Assembly (NCBI RefSeq): GCF_027744825.2 | Contig: NC_071339.1 | Coordinates: 27,141,501-27,205,500, forward strand | Source of the DNA: Synchiropus splendidus | Taxonomy: Eukaryota; Chordata; Actinopteri; Syngnathiformes; Callionymidae | Reading direction: 5' to 3' | DNA: 64,000 nt | Notes under the pieces: model-generated | Databases searched by the model: none | The model's input: the letters and a program-made list of their open reading frames with translations, nothing else | Told to the model about the DNA's origin: nothing | In this document: positions 28,075-37,741 of the stretch, in pieces | Numbering within the stretch: position 1 is the stretch's first letter | Layout of the letters: every line of letters starts with the position of its first letter | Translations under genes and position numbers: made by a program

Positions 28075-30032
28075 TCTATCTCGTGATAGAGGATTCTTTC
28101 AATTTCAGGAGTGAAGCTATTCACTATTGTAAAAACGATGTTGACATTCTGGCCAGAGGATGCATGATATTTAGAGACGAGTTTTTTAAAGAAACAGGTG
28201 TTGATGCACTCTCGTCCATAACAATCGCCTCTGCGTGTATGGCTGTTGTCAGGACCAACTTTTTAAAACCAGACACATTAGCCATGTCCCAACAATTATG
28301 TAACGAGCGGTAACAAGAGGTTCTCAGATGCTTCCATCCAGTGGCTGCACAATCACACAGACAGGGCATTTTCATACAACATGCCTTGAACCGTGGGGAG
28401 ATGGTGTTTGGCCAGTATTTTGTTGACGGTTATCCTGAAGTTGACGGTGTTACGCAGGTCTGGGAGTTTAACGGATGTTTATTCCACGGTTGTCCTTCAT
28501 GTGTTGACCCTCATGCAGTTTTTCCGTTAAGAGGTAGACCATACGGTGAATACTACTCTGCTACGATGGAGAGAGAGCAGGCGTTAAAGTCTGATCATGG
28601 GGTGCGTCTTTTTACCATCTGGGAACACGAATGGCATTCGCTTCGACAGTCGTTTGATGATCTCAGAGATTTTCTCTTAGATTTTGACACCCCTGAGCCT
28701 CTCAACCCTCGTAATACCCTCTACGGCGATAGAACCAGCGCTTTAAAGCTGCGTTACACGGCCAAGCCTGATGAAAAAGTTTATTACGCTGATGTCACCT
28801 CTCTGTATCCTTATGTCAACAGCACGTGCTCCTACCTCCTAGGTCACCCCCGAATAATTCACGAAGACTTCGGGGATTCCAGACAGTACTTCGGTCTTAT
28901 CAAGGCGGTTGTCTATCCTCCTCGGGGTTTATATGTACCTGTTTTACCCTACAGAGGACCGGGGGTAAATTACACTTCACGTTATGCAGTATCTGTTCAA
29001 GTCGTAATGTTCAAGGCAGTGACTGTACGCATAATGATGACGAACTTGTTTTGACAGGGGTCTGGGTCACGGTTGAGTTCAACAAGGCTCTGGACAAGGG
29101 ATACAAGGTGGCCAAGATTATCGAAGTATGGCATTTTGATAGATCTAGCAATTGTGTTTTCGCAGGTTACATCCGTACATTCCTGAAGGACAAGCAGGAG
29201 GCTTCTGGTTACCCTGCTGAGGCCGTTGATCAGGAAAGCCGTGACAAATACATTGAGGATTATCAAGCCCATCAGGGGATTTTGCTTTGCGCTGATAAGA
29301 TTTGTCACAACCCAGCAAAGAGACAGGTGGCTAAGGCTTGAATTAATAGCCTGTGGGGCAAGTTTTATCAGAAAGAGAACATGTCTCAGGTTTCTGTAGT
29401 GTCAGACCCCAACGAGTTTTTCAGTTTCTTGTTTTCAGGGAAATACGAGGTCAGCTACTTTAACGTGCTGGATGACAAAAAAAGTTGTGATCCAGTGGCG
29501 TTTCAAGGGTCTCTACCCTCCCGGTAAATGCAGCAATGTTTTTATCAGAGCTTTTACCACTACTTATGCTCGTCTGACGTTGTACAGTTACATGGAGAAA
29601 TCGCAGGAGAATGTTCTCTATGTTGACACAGACAGCTTGATATATGTGGTGAAAGACGGTAAGACGCCTTTAAAATTAGGTAACTATCTCGGTGATCTGA
29701 CTGATGAACTCGACGGGGATAGCATCAAGGACTTTGTTTCGGCGGGTCCTAGGTCGTAAGCTTATAGGAACAAAGGACAGAAGAAGGTTGTGATTAAAAT
29801 TAAAGGTATCACGCAAACAAAAGAATCTTGTGAGCGGATAAACTTTGACTCCGTCTGTAGAGGGCTATTTGCAGAATTCACCTGATGGGGTGCTTGAGAC
29901 CTGCCAACACAACATTGAGAGGGATAAAAAGAACATCGCAGTAAAAAACAGATCAGTTATTAAAAAACTCCGGGTCGTGTACGATAAGAGGCGATTATTT
30001 TCGGATGGGACAACCAAACCTTTCGGGTTCTG
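28075..30032 (+). pseudogene. Polinton DNA polymerase B, copy 2 (exonuclease, palm and thumb; N-terminus absent)
   Basis: It starts inside the exonuclease region (AIHYCKNDVDILARGCMIF, SITIASACMAVV) right after the duplication junction. After frameshifts near 28310-28350 and 28970 it continues with VWEFNGCLFHGCP, motif A YYADVTSLYPYVN, then YIRTFLKDKQEASGYPAE. Motif B carries a TGA (KRQVAKA-stop-INSLWGKF, 29339). A frameshift near 29480 follows, then an intact motif C YVDTDSLIYV. The end matches copy 1 (VYDKRRLFSDGTTKPF). Copy 2 holds what copy 1 lacks, and the reverse. The segment from motif B onward is duplicated (25735-26467 versus 29300-30032). Confidence 0.92.
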
Positions 30033-30057
30033 AGTTTTGGGTGGATGAGGGGTCATT

Positions 30058-30731
30058 ATCGAAGAAATTAATTTCGATCCACATTTGAAAACACCATTTT
30101 CATGTCTAGTGGTGGGACCATCAGGGTCAAGAAAAAACCCATTTTGTAAAATGTATACTTGAAAATTGTGTGGACTTGAAAAAAATGTAATGGATGATGT
30201 CAATGTAAATATTGTACGGATTTATACTTCTTTTCAACCTTTGTACAGTGAATTGCAAAAGATGAATAAAAATATCAAATTCATTGAAGGTTTACCTGAA
30301 TCTTTTGAAAATGAAGATCTATTTCCTTCTGATAGAAAACATTTGATTATTCTTGACAATGTTATTTTTGAAACTTCTGAAAACCCTGAGGCATTTTTAC
30401 ACAGTAGAGACATCATAAAAATATGAGTGTTATAATGCTTACGCAAAACTTATTTCATCGTGGTAAATATAGTCGTACTATTAGTCTGAATATCAATTAC
30501 TTTGTATTGTTTAAGAATCCTCGCGATAAAATGTAGATAAAAGTTGTTGCTCAACAGGTTTACCCGTCTCAAAGAGCTTTCTTTCTAGAAATCTTTGAAG
30601 ATGTTACAGCTGGCGCTCACGGGTACTTAATTGTTGATCTAACACCCTCATGTCCAGAACGCTACAGACTAAGGACTGGGATACTTCCTCATCAACGTCA
30701 CACTGTGTCCATACCAAAAACGTCTGCTTAA
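30058..30731 (+). pseudogene. Polinton packaging ATPase, copy 2
   Basis: Tandem copy of 26492-27109. The initiator ATG is changed to ATC (30058), Walker A is destroyed (GPSGSRKN), a short insertion and frameshift follow near 30165, and the Walker B region reads LIILDNVIFE. The 3' part is more complete than in copy 1: it keeps NPRDKM, then a stop, then VVAQQVYPSQRAFFLEIFED and GYLIVDLTPSCPERYRLRTG. It ends at a TAA three bases before the next ATG. Confidence 0.88.
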
Positions 30732-30734
30732 GTT

Positions 30735-31037
30735 ATGTCAGTGCGTATAAAAAGAAACGCGGGTTTACTTAAGGAACTATAGCATGCTCCTTCAAAGAAA
30801 CGTAAAGACATTTTGATGCATAGTTCTCGGGACTTTATTCAAGCTCTCGGTGAGATTGCCCTGAATGTTTTGAAGGGGACTGTACCATTGTCGCAGGCTC
30901 AGTTCAAAAAACTGAAAAAACAGAAGAAAAACATCAGACTCTTGGCTAATAAAAAAGTGTGCGTGAAGCGTGAAGGATTCTTAAAAAGCTGTTGCCGTTG
31001 CTATCGGCAGCTGTTCCAATCATTGGAAATCTAATAG
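30735..31037 (+). pseudogene. small basic Polinton protein, copy 2
   Basis: Copy of 27113-27439. The ATG is kept, but a TAG appears near 30780 after LLKEL. A deletion near 30985 removes much of the basic linker before the hydrophobic tail, so the reading frame is broken. The helical FIQALGEIALNVLKGTVPLS and Lys-rich run remain. Confidence 0.8.
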
Positions 31038-31063
31038 GACGACTTGTAAAGAAGTAAAACACG

Positions 31064-31833
31064 ATGAAGACTGTCCAGAAAATGTATCTCGTCTTTCCTC
31101 AGCAAATTATCCAGTTATGACGTCCAACCACCGACATCCGTGAAACTGCCAAAGATGAATTGAATGAGAAGATGAGGACCATTCTAAATGATTCTCAGTC
31201 TAACTCGTATGAGAAGATAAAAAAGTATAATGCTCGATTGCAGAGATATTTAACCTTTACTATAGAGGATCAGAGAGACCAAAGGAGAGTAACTCTGACT
31301 TTACAATGAGATGGAGTCAGCGATCATCCCCACGACTCTGACAGTCGTGTCGAAAGTGTTCTAAAAACACCCACTGTAACAGATGACTTGGGTAAGGATA
31401 TTCTAAATAGCCTTCCGTCAAAAGCTCGAAGAAATGCTGAATACATTATCCAGAGGATATCCAAAGACGGTGGTGGTTGGAATATGAATGGTGAATTTAT
31501 GTATGAAGGAAATGCTGTAAAAGGCTCTCATGTGATCGATATATTCAAGTACCTTTCCCTACCGTATAAGAAAACAAGTTCTTCGTTACCTGAGGGATGG
31601 TCCGAGTTTCTCGTCACATTATTAAAGCTAAAATGCCTCTCACACTGCTGTCCAATCCTGAATCGAGGGCTCAATATCAGAGACTTAAATCGAATTCTAT
31701 CTTACGAAAGAAAAGTATAGCTGAGAGCTGGTCTCCCGACCCAAAGGACCCTAAAGTGACACCTCAACGACGCTTGACGCGTGTAGTGACCAAAGGGAAG
31801 AAATTGTCTCTAACACCTCGATGGGTTTCCTGA
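31064..31833 (+). pseudogene. Polinton conserved protein (GSHVIDIFKYL family), copy 2
   Basis: Copy of 27464-28063 with the ATG kept. A TAA/TGA occur in the middle of the frame (for example near 31307), and a one-base change near 31630 shifts the C-terminal part. Unlike copy 1, it retains the full C-terminus: MPLTLLSNPESRAQYQRL, a Pro/Lys-rich stretch and KGKKLSLTPRWVS. This is the last plus-strand gene before the convergent minus-strand capsid block. The intergenic 31834-32021 contains CA-rich and AT-rich sequence only. Confidence 0.8.
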
Positions 31834-32021
31834 ATAATTGTCTTGTACACAGTTATTGTCTTTTCATCAAAGAAATGTTTTATTGAATTACTATGAGATT
31901 ACAGATTTTTTTTAAATACACACACGCACAATAAGATTAGTCACACGTTACAATAGTCTTTAAAATACAGAAGAGAACAGTTTTGTTGTTTCCATGGACA
32001 GTGTGCACATCTTTTTAGACA

Positions 32022-32483
32022 TTATTGATGTCCTTTCACAAAGTTGTATAGCATGAGGTCGTTTTTTAAGTTATCGTCACTGTATAGACTTAATACTTCT
32101 CCGATAGACAGCCCTCTAGCACGATGACAGAGGTAGAAGACGCAATGATGACCACATACAAACGATAGAGGGTGCTGTAGTTGACCATTGTTGTACTTGA
32201 TGACCTCTGAATGTTTCTTGAGGAACTTTAAAATATTTTCAGGGTAATGTGCAAAGTAGGGCCCCATTCCAAACGAGTCAAAGAAAGTTGTTCTCCCGTC
32301 TTCTTTGAGAGTTAAAGCCAGCCAGTGCACTTCTGGTTTATGTGCCGGATGTGTGTTGACGATGAAATATGCAGGCAGTCTGAGGGGTTGTGTCAATTGA
32401 GGCAACTTATCCGACGGCCACACACCGTAAAATGTGTCGCCCATGAGACCTCTCAGCAGCCTCTGTAACTGGAGACTATCCAT
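32022..32483 (-). CDS. adenain-like cysteine protease (Polinton PRO)
   Basis: 153 residues starting MDSLQLQRLLRGLMGDTFYG. This C48/adenain-type maturation protease should cleave virion precursors. Catalytic residues are visible: His in EVHWLALTL, Asp in TTFFDSFG (the usual Asp/Glu following), a Gln-containing segment before CGHHC, and the nucleophile Cys in SFVCGHHCVFYLCHRA. Length and order fit Polinton proteases. The frame is uninterrupted, the only intact enzyme in the minus-strand block. Its ATG overlaps the major capsid stop by eight bases, suggesting coupled expression. Confidence 0.88.
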   Translation of the reverse strand: MDSLQLQRLLRGLMGDTFYGVWPSDKLPQLTQPLRLPAYFIVNTHPAHKPEVHWLALTLKEDGRTTFFDSFGMGPYFAHYPENILKFLKKHSEVIKYNNGQLQHPLSFVCGHHCVFYLCHRARGLSIGEVLSLYSDDNLKNDLMLYNFVKGHQ

Positions 32484-33765
32484 AACTTTTATAATAATAG
32501 TCCACCAGCACTTGTCTTTTTGCATCAATCTCCAGAATGGAATCATAACAAGCGTACACAATCAGTGTTAGGGTGTTTGGTGAAGCAACTCTGAATCTCA
32601 TCTCCAGTCTTAAATTCCCTTTTGAGACAGCTGAGAGAGCGTCGTTGTCATCGGCTGGATTGAGATTAAATGCAAACAGCGAATATCCGCTGTTAAAACC
32701 TTCGCGGTCAATGCTTAGATACTTCAAATGTCTTCCTGTAGCTAGAATCATGTTATAAAACTCTTTGACCGCCATACCGTTGTTAAACTGAGGTTGAAAA
32801 GCTTTAGCGGGGATCTGTCGACCGTCCTGACAGAGGGCTAGATATTCATGTTGAACGGGCAGAGATCTTTCCTACCGGAAAATGCCTCATGACGCACCAT
32901 CCCTAAAACCACGGATTTAGGTCTTGAACCCAGAAATAAACTCTCCTGGGTACATATTCTCGAGTTCTCTGGAATGGAGTATGTTTTTACGTTGACTCGT
33001 GAGAGGGGGTAGAGAGCATTTCCTTTTAACAAACCCGCTGCATGACGTATTCTCACAGCTGGCGAAACAGTGACTTTCTTCACAAACAGAGAGGTGCCAA
33101 GGATTTTCAGACGAAAGGTGGAGTTGCGAGGTCCGGTCAGGCAGAAGGCATCATTCGCCCTGGTGAGTTTAATTCTTAAATCGACCGAGTTTAATAACAG
33201 TCTCTCACAGAAAAATATGTCGCTGTGCAGAGGACTGAGAAGATGTACTTCTCTGGACCTGCTCGTGAACTCAGCCCGTTTATTAAGGCCTGCGTTGGGA
33301 CCGTTTACAGTGATGATCGAGTCAACCGACCCAGGTGTGTCTTGGTAAAAAAGGCCGGCGCTAAACTGTGTTTTAAGAGTGTCGCCTGAAAAGTTGAGAA
33401 GTGTTTCGATCATAGCTCTGTACGGGTGAGTGGAACTGGACTGCGAAATCATCCGATCCCCCAGAACCACATCGCACTGGTCAAAGATTGTGTTTAGAGG
33501 ATAATTGATGAGACCGACTGCTGCGTCGTTAGCCAGCGGTGTGCCATCGGCGTTAGTAATTCTTGCACGCACGAGTAGAAGGGTGTCGTTTAGGTCTAGA
33601 TACTTTTCGCCGTCTCCTGGTATAAAAAACTCAATCGCTGATCGTGGCTACTGGAGCAATTTCAGTGTAAATTTTGTCCTCGATGGAAAGCCGTGTCATC
33701 GGCGGCGTGAATAAATCCAGTTCTGCCAATGTGCATTCAGCAGATTTCTGGTGTAGGAGTGCCAT
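32476..33765 (-). pseudogene. major capsid protein, double jelly-roll (hexon-like)
   Basis: The gene starts at ATG 33765 (MALLHQKSAECTLAELDLF), and its early part contains RLSIEDKIYTEIAPVATISD. A frameshift near 33640 leads to IEFFIPGDGEKYLDLNDTLL and the long central frame with LINYPLNTIFDQCDVVLGDR and LLLNSVDLRIKLTRANDAFC. A second frameshift near 32850 leads to YLALCQDGRQIPAKAFQPQF and the C-terminus TLTLIVYACYDSILEID. These are the hallmark strings of the Polinton major capsid predicted to form trimeric double-jelly-roll capsomers. About 430 residues, close to the family length. The two frameshifts make it non-functional. Confidence 0.88.
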
Positions 33766-33785
33766 GTTACTGTATATAAGGTTTT

Positions 33786-34223
33786 TTAAAGTATATCAGA
33801 GCTCCCTCTGGACTTCCTCTTGGCCCGTTTGCTTCTGTCAACTGACTTCTTTCTTTTTTTGTTTGTACGTTTATTAGAGCTCTGTGTTACATGTCGTCCT
33901 GGAGGGCGTCTCTTTGTTCTTCGTGATAAGACAGCTATACCTCCTGACCCTTCCTGTCTCTGTTGATCGCTCATTCCTCTCATGGTACAGGTGAACATAT
34001 CTGTGGCTATGTTACCCACTGCTGATTTGAGATGGGGTTTCGCTATGGCGATACCTCTTTTCAACAAAGGTGATATAAACCGAAACATTTTTGAGAAGAG
34101 GGAACTGATGCCTCGTCCGTACATAACCGGGGCACCGTCAAAACCGGGTAGCTCTCCGCCCACCTGTTTTTCATAATATTGTACAACTCTGTGCGGGTCG
34201 TCTCTTAAGCCTGCATGAACCAT
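33786..34223 (-). CDS. pX-like basic core / virion protein of Polinton
   Basis: 145 residues from a true ATG (34223). N-terminus: VQYYEKQVGGELPGFDG with MYGRG, then an amphipathic hydrophobic segment GISSLFSKMFRFISPLLKRG and AKPHLKSAVGNIATDMF, then a very basic tail (NKRTNKKRKKSVDRSKRAKR). The combination of a Gly-rich processing-like site, an amphipathic helix and a Lys/Arg tail resembles adenovirus-like core or membrane-lytic minor proteins found beside the major capsid in adintoviruses and Polintons. Likely cleaved by the neighbouring protease. The frame is intact. Confidence 0.7.
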   Translation of the reverse strand: MVHAGLRDDPHRVVQYYEKQVGGELPGFDGAPVMYGRGISSLFSKMFRFISPLLKRGIAIAKPHLKSAVGNIATDMFTCTMRGMSDQQRQEGSGGIAVLSRRTKRRPPGRHVTQSSNKRTNKKRKKSVDRSKRAKRKSRGSSDIL

Positions 34224-34325
34224 TGTGTTTGTTTTTGACTTGGTCTGCAAAGGCTGGTTATCCCTTTGGTGTTGTGGTGATCAATGAATTTCCAGACGTC
34301 GATGCAAGGGCTATATAATATCCTC

Positions 34326-35200
34326 TCAAGTAACAGGTCTAAAGTGTAGAGTCAACACCACCTTTCCAAATGTAAAATTGACTGGTTTGTTAAGATCTGG
34401 TTTAATTTGTGTCTGAATATTTTCAATATGGTTCTTGGCAACCGGTAAATAGTAAGCAGGGTTAAAATGCTGTGTGATTATATCTGAGTAACTACCCTTG
34501 ATTTCCACCGTTCTTAAAAGCGGTGCATATGCATCCTCTACAAGCTGCGGTCTTACAACGTCAGTAGAGATGGTAAAACCCCACTTTTAAATCAACAGGA
34601 TGGGGCGCTCTGAACTCGCAATAAATGATGCAATTAGCAGGATCTACACCTAACATGTAAGCCAAAGGCGAGTTAAAAAGCACTAGGTTCTGACTGTCTC
34701 CTTGAAGATCAATGTTTTGCCATGCACGGTCAAACAGGAAGCGTATATTCTCATTGTTTTTTTTTTAAAGTTTGCTCCATCTCGGTTGTAATCTGATTAA
34801 GTGAGCTGTAATATCCAACCGTCTTTTTTCCTCTGAGCTGAGGCGCTGGCGTCAGGATCCGGAGCCCAAAGTCTCGCCATGGCTCTATGAAATTGATCTT
34901 TATGAAGCCGCGACGTGTTACCATCTGAATCTGATCCTCTCGGAGCAGCCGTGTTGGTGTTGGAGTCAGCTCCTCTATGGTTTGGTTTCCAGTAAAATGA
35001 CGACGTATCCTCTGGAATATTATGCCACGTGTGAGGGTATGTAATCTCCGTCAAAGCAACCTCCCATTTTCCGTTTAAATCGATATGTTGTGCTAAATGC
35101 GGAAAGTACCAATTGAGTTGTCTTTAAAAACTTTTGCACTGGCGTTTGATGGTAAAGTCACATAGAAGCCCCATTCTTTGAGCCCTACATGATGATATGA
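34326..35200 (-). pseudogene. penton-like minor capsid protein
   Basis: Readable pieces right to left: LKEWGFYVTLPSNASAKVF, IDLNGKWEVALTEITYPHTW (frame of 34797-35054), KKTVGYYSSLNQITTEM, RFLFDRAWQNIDLQGDSQNL with FNSPLAYMLGV, and the C-terminal VEIKGSYSDIITQHFNPAYY to NFTFGKVVLTLHFRPVT. The xGxWEVALxEI opening and the FTFGKVVVxLHFR ending are typical of the Polinton single-jelly-roll minor capsid (penton) protein. At least four frameshifts or stops occur (near 34980, 34765, 34575 and 35120). Confidence 0.8.
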
Positions 35201-35224
35201 TGCCTGGTGTCAAGGAGGATCGTC

Positions 35225-36860
35225 TTATATATATTTTACATCTGAAGCTTTTACCCAGCTGTTGAATTTTTCAGGCCAGTTCTTCCACTGGACAAAGACT
35301 TGTCTCTCTCCTTTAACGGCGCGTTCCTTGAGAATCTTTTCAACGTGAAATACGTTATCCTTTACGAGTTGTACTTTTTGTAATTCTTGATCATAAAATG
35401 ACCCCTGGATGGGTTTGCCATCGAAATCTTTCAATTTATACACAGGCGGGTTGCGATGAATACATTCAGTTATTGTAAATATCTCATCTGTAAAAATCTG
35501 CTCGTACTTTTTGTCAAATACACCTCGTAGTTTTGATATCCTAACATGATCGCCCTCCATAAATTTGGCTTCTGCCGACCTTTTGACGGTCTAATGTAAA
35601 GATTGTCAAACACCAATCTAAAGAAATTTCGACAGGAGGCAAAATTTATTTACTTACTTCCATCGGTGTCATTTTTATACGACTGTGATAGCTGTGATTA
35701 TAACTCTTTACTAGATCCTGTAAAACCTCGATGTAACGTTTGTGTAATGTAATGTTTTTAGCTGTAAAATATCTCCACATCAGATTTTTAAGAGTGCGGT
35801 TAAATCTCTTTACCACAGGGGCCTTAACGTCACTCGCTGTTGAAAAATTTCCATCAAAGCCCGGAAACTCTTCTTAAAAAAATTATTTACCGTCATCCGT
35901 CTGTAGCTTTGCAGGCGTCTCGCTCTCCTCCAGCACTGATTCGAACGCCTTCACTGTCTCAATCGCAGTCTTTCTTTTTAAAACGCGTACATAGGCCTTT
36001 TTTGAAAATACATCGAAAACGGTCAACAAGTAATTTTGATCGTCGTTATATCTAGCCAATGCCTGCATGTCTTCTGTTCATCACTTTTATGGACAGAATT
36101 TCTAGGCGTAGCCAGGGGTTGGAGGGGATCCGGTTCGGGAACCACAGAATTTCATCTCTGCTATTTGCGGACGATGTTGTTCTGCTGGCCTCATCGGACC
36201 GGGACCTTCAGCATGCACTGGGGGGGTTTGCAGCCGAGTGTGAAGCGGCCGGGATGAGGATCAGCACCTCCAAGTCTTAGGCCATGGTTCTCGACCGGAA
36301 TAAGGTGGTTTGCTTTCTCCGGGTCGGTGGAGAGTTCTTGCCCCAAGTGGTGGAATTTAAGTATCTCGGGGTCTTGTTCTCGAGTGAGGCAAAAGGGGAG
36401 CGTGAGATTGATAAACGGGTCGGTGCAGCGGCAGCAGTGATGCGGTCGCTGTATCGGACCGTCGTGGTGAAGAGGGAGCTGAGTCGCAAGAGGAAGCTCT
36501 CGATTTACCGATCGATCTACGTTCCCACCCTCACCTATGGTCACGAGCTTTGGGTAATGACCGAAAGGATGAGATCGCGGATACAACCGGCTGAAATGAG
36601 TTTCCTCCGCCCGGTGGCTGGGCGCACCCTTAGAGATAGGGTGAGGAGTTCGGTCATCCGGGAGGAGCTCGGGGTGGAGCAGCTGCTCCTCCACATCGAG
36701 AGGAACCAGTTGAGGTGGCTCGGGCATCTGATCCTGGACGCTTCCCTGGGGAGGTGTTCGGGGCATGTCCTACCGGGAGGCGAAGGCGATCCACCCCTCC
36801 ATAGCTCCCGGGGTGAAGAGGATTGTAATAAACTCTTTTAATGATGTGTTTCACCGACAT
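35225..36860 (-). pseudogene. Polinton integrase with chromodomain, copy 2, split by a LINE
   Basis: N-terminal exon-like part at 36790-36860: MSVKHIIKRVYYNPLHPG with YGGVDRLR. The reading then meets LINE sequence (36070-36785) and resumes at 36069 with DMQALARYNDDQNYLLTVFD. A stop/frameshift occurs after LQTDDGK (35883). The catalytic Glu is replaced: ASDVKAPVVKRFN versus VVERFN in copy 1. The C-terminal frame 35225-35560 contains the SH3-like barrel (DHVRISKLRGVFDKKYEQIF, VYKLKDFDGKPIQGSFYDQE) and a chromodomain (FHVEKILKERAVKGERQVFV, WKNWPEKFNSWV). The roughly 220 bp between the N-terminal part and DMQAL were lost at the insertion. Confidence 0.9.
36070..36785 (+). mobile_element. LINE (non-LTR retrotransposon) RT 3' fragment inserted in the integrase
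   Basis: The plus-strand frame carries the RT motif SLLFADDVVLLASSDRDLQH, then AAGMRISTSKS, a TAG at about 36278, then EFKYLGVLFSSE, REIDKRVGAAAAVMRSLYR, SIYRSIYVPTLTYGHELWVM and LRWLGHLI. This is a common fish LINE with a 5'-truncated insertion. The 3' end merges with the integrase N-terminus around 36780. No target duplication is visible; target sequence is deleted instead. Confidence 0.88.
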
Positions 36861-37029
36861 GTTAAACGAGAAATGAATGAGCTGAGATCCGAATATGCTT
36901 CTTAATGTTTTTTATTCAACAGGTTATGTCAGCATTCGAACGTAATGCTATACGAAGATATAAGATATAAAAAGATATTAAATATATATACATATATACA
37001 CACACAAAAAAAAAATAAAAATAAAAAAT

Positions 37030-37032
<3 letters not shown>

Positions 37033-37123
<91 letters not shown>
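37033..37123. repeat. (TA)n microsatellite
   Basis: About 45 TA units lie between the Polinton integrase 5' flank and the piggyBac fragment. A shorter (TA)n (37341-37373) lies on the other side of that fragment. Confidence 0.95.
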
Positions 37124-37125
<2 letters not shown>

Positions 37126-37340
37126 TTGCATTTCACAAAACAGGTACTTGTTTTACTGTCAGATCTGGCATCTTTTCCGTTTCTTCACAACTGTATCCAA
37201 TGCATCCATTGCAGATTGGTTGGGTGATGTGAGCTTGACCTTTTCAATGACAGCAGTTGCTGGGCATCGAGGTGGCCTGGCTCGACTCTGCAGCTTGGTA
37301 GTGACAAGTGCTTTGCCAAGTTCTTCCAGGAAAAGCCGAC
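37126..37340 (-). pseudogene. piggyBac transposase C-terminal fragment, extra copy
   Basis: Minus-strand frame with FLEELGKALVT, RVEPGHLDAQ (shifted) and a KRKRC-type end. It is almost identical (about three mismatches) to 38312-38537. Both edges are bounded by (TA)n. It lies inside the right arm of the 26-kb element, about 1.2 kb from the parent piggyBac relic. Confidence 0.85.
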
Positions 37341-37379
<39 letters not shown>

Positions 37380-37494
37380 CACACAGGGTGATATTTATAC
37401 AGCTGTCCAAACCCCTCCCTTCGTTATTTTCCTTCCAGTTATAAAACAAGGTAGGATAGGGTTAATTATTCCCCTTCCTGTCATAAAACAAGCG

Positions 37495-37671
37495 GGGTGG
37501 TTACTATTTTAATTTCCTTTTGATATAAAAAAGGGAGAGGGGTATTATTTTAATTACTTTTTGATATAAAAAGGGGGAGGGGTTGTTATTTTAATTTCTT
37601 TTTTATATAAAAAAGGGGCGGGAGGGGTTTTATTACCTCCGGGGGACCATAAAGCAATACAGGTTTGACAT
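37495..37671 (-). repeat. right inverted repeat of the 26-kb element
   Basis: Reverse complement of 11460-11607: GGGGGACC at 37641-37648, then an AT-rich stretch ending TTTGACAT. It holds several roughly 50-bp subrepeats with TATAAAAAGGGGGAGGGG and TTTTAATTTC. Confidence 0.65.
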
Positions 37672-37741
37672 TTTGGTGTATGCTTCTACTCTCTCACACC
37701 CTTATTTTACAAACCCAGGTCGGTTTCATTTGCCATTAAAA

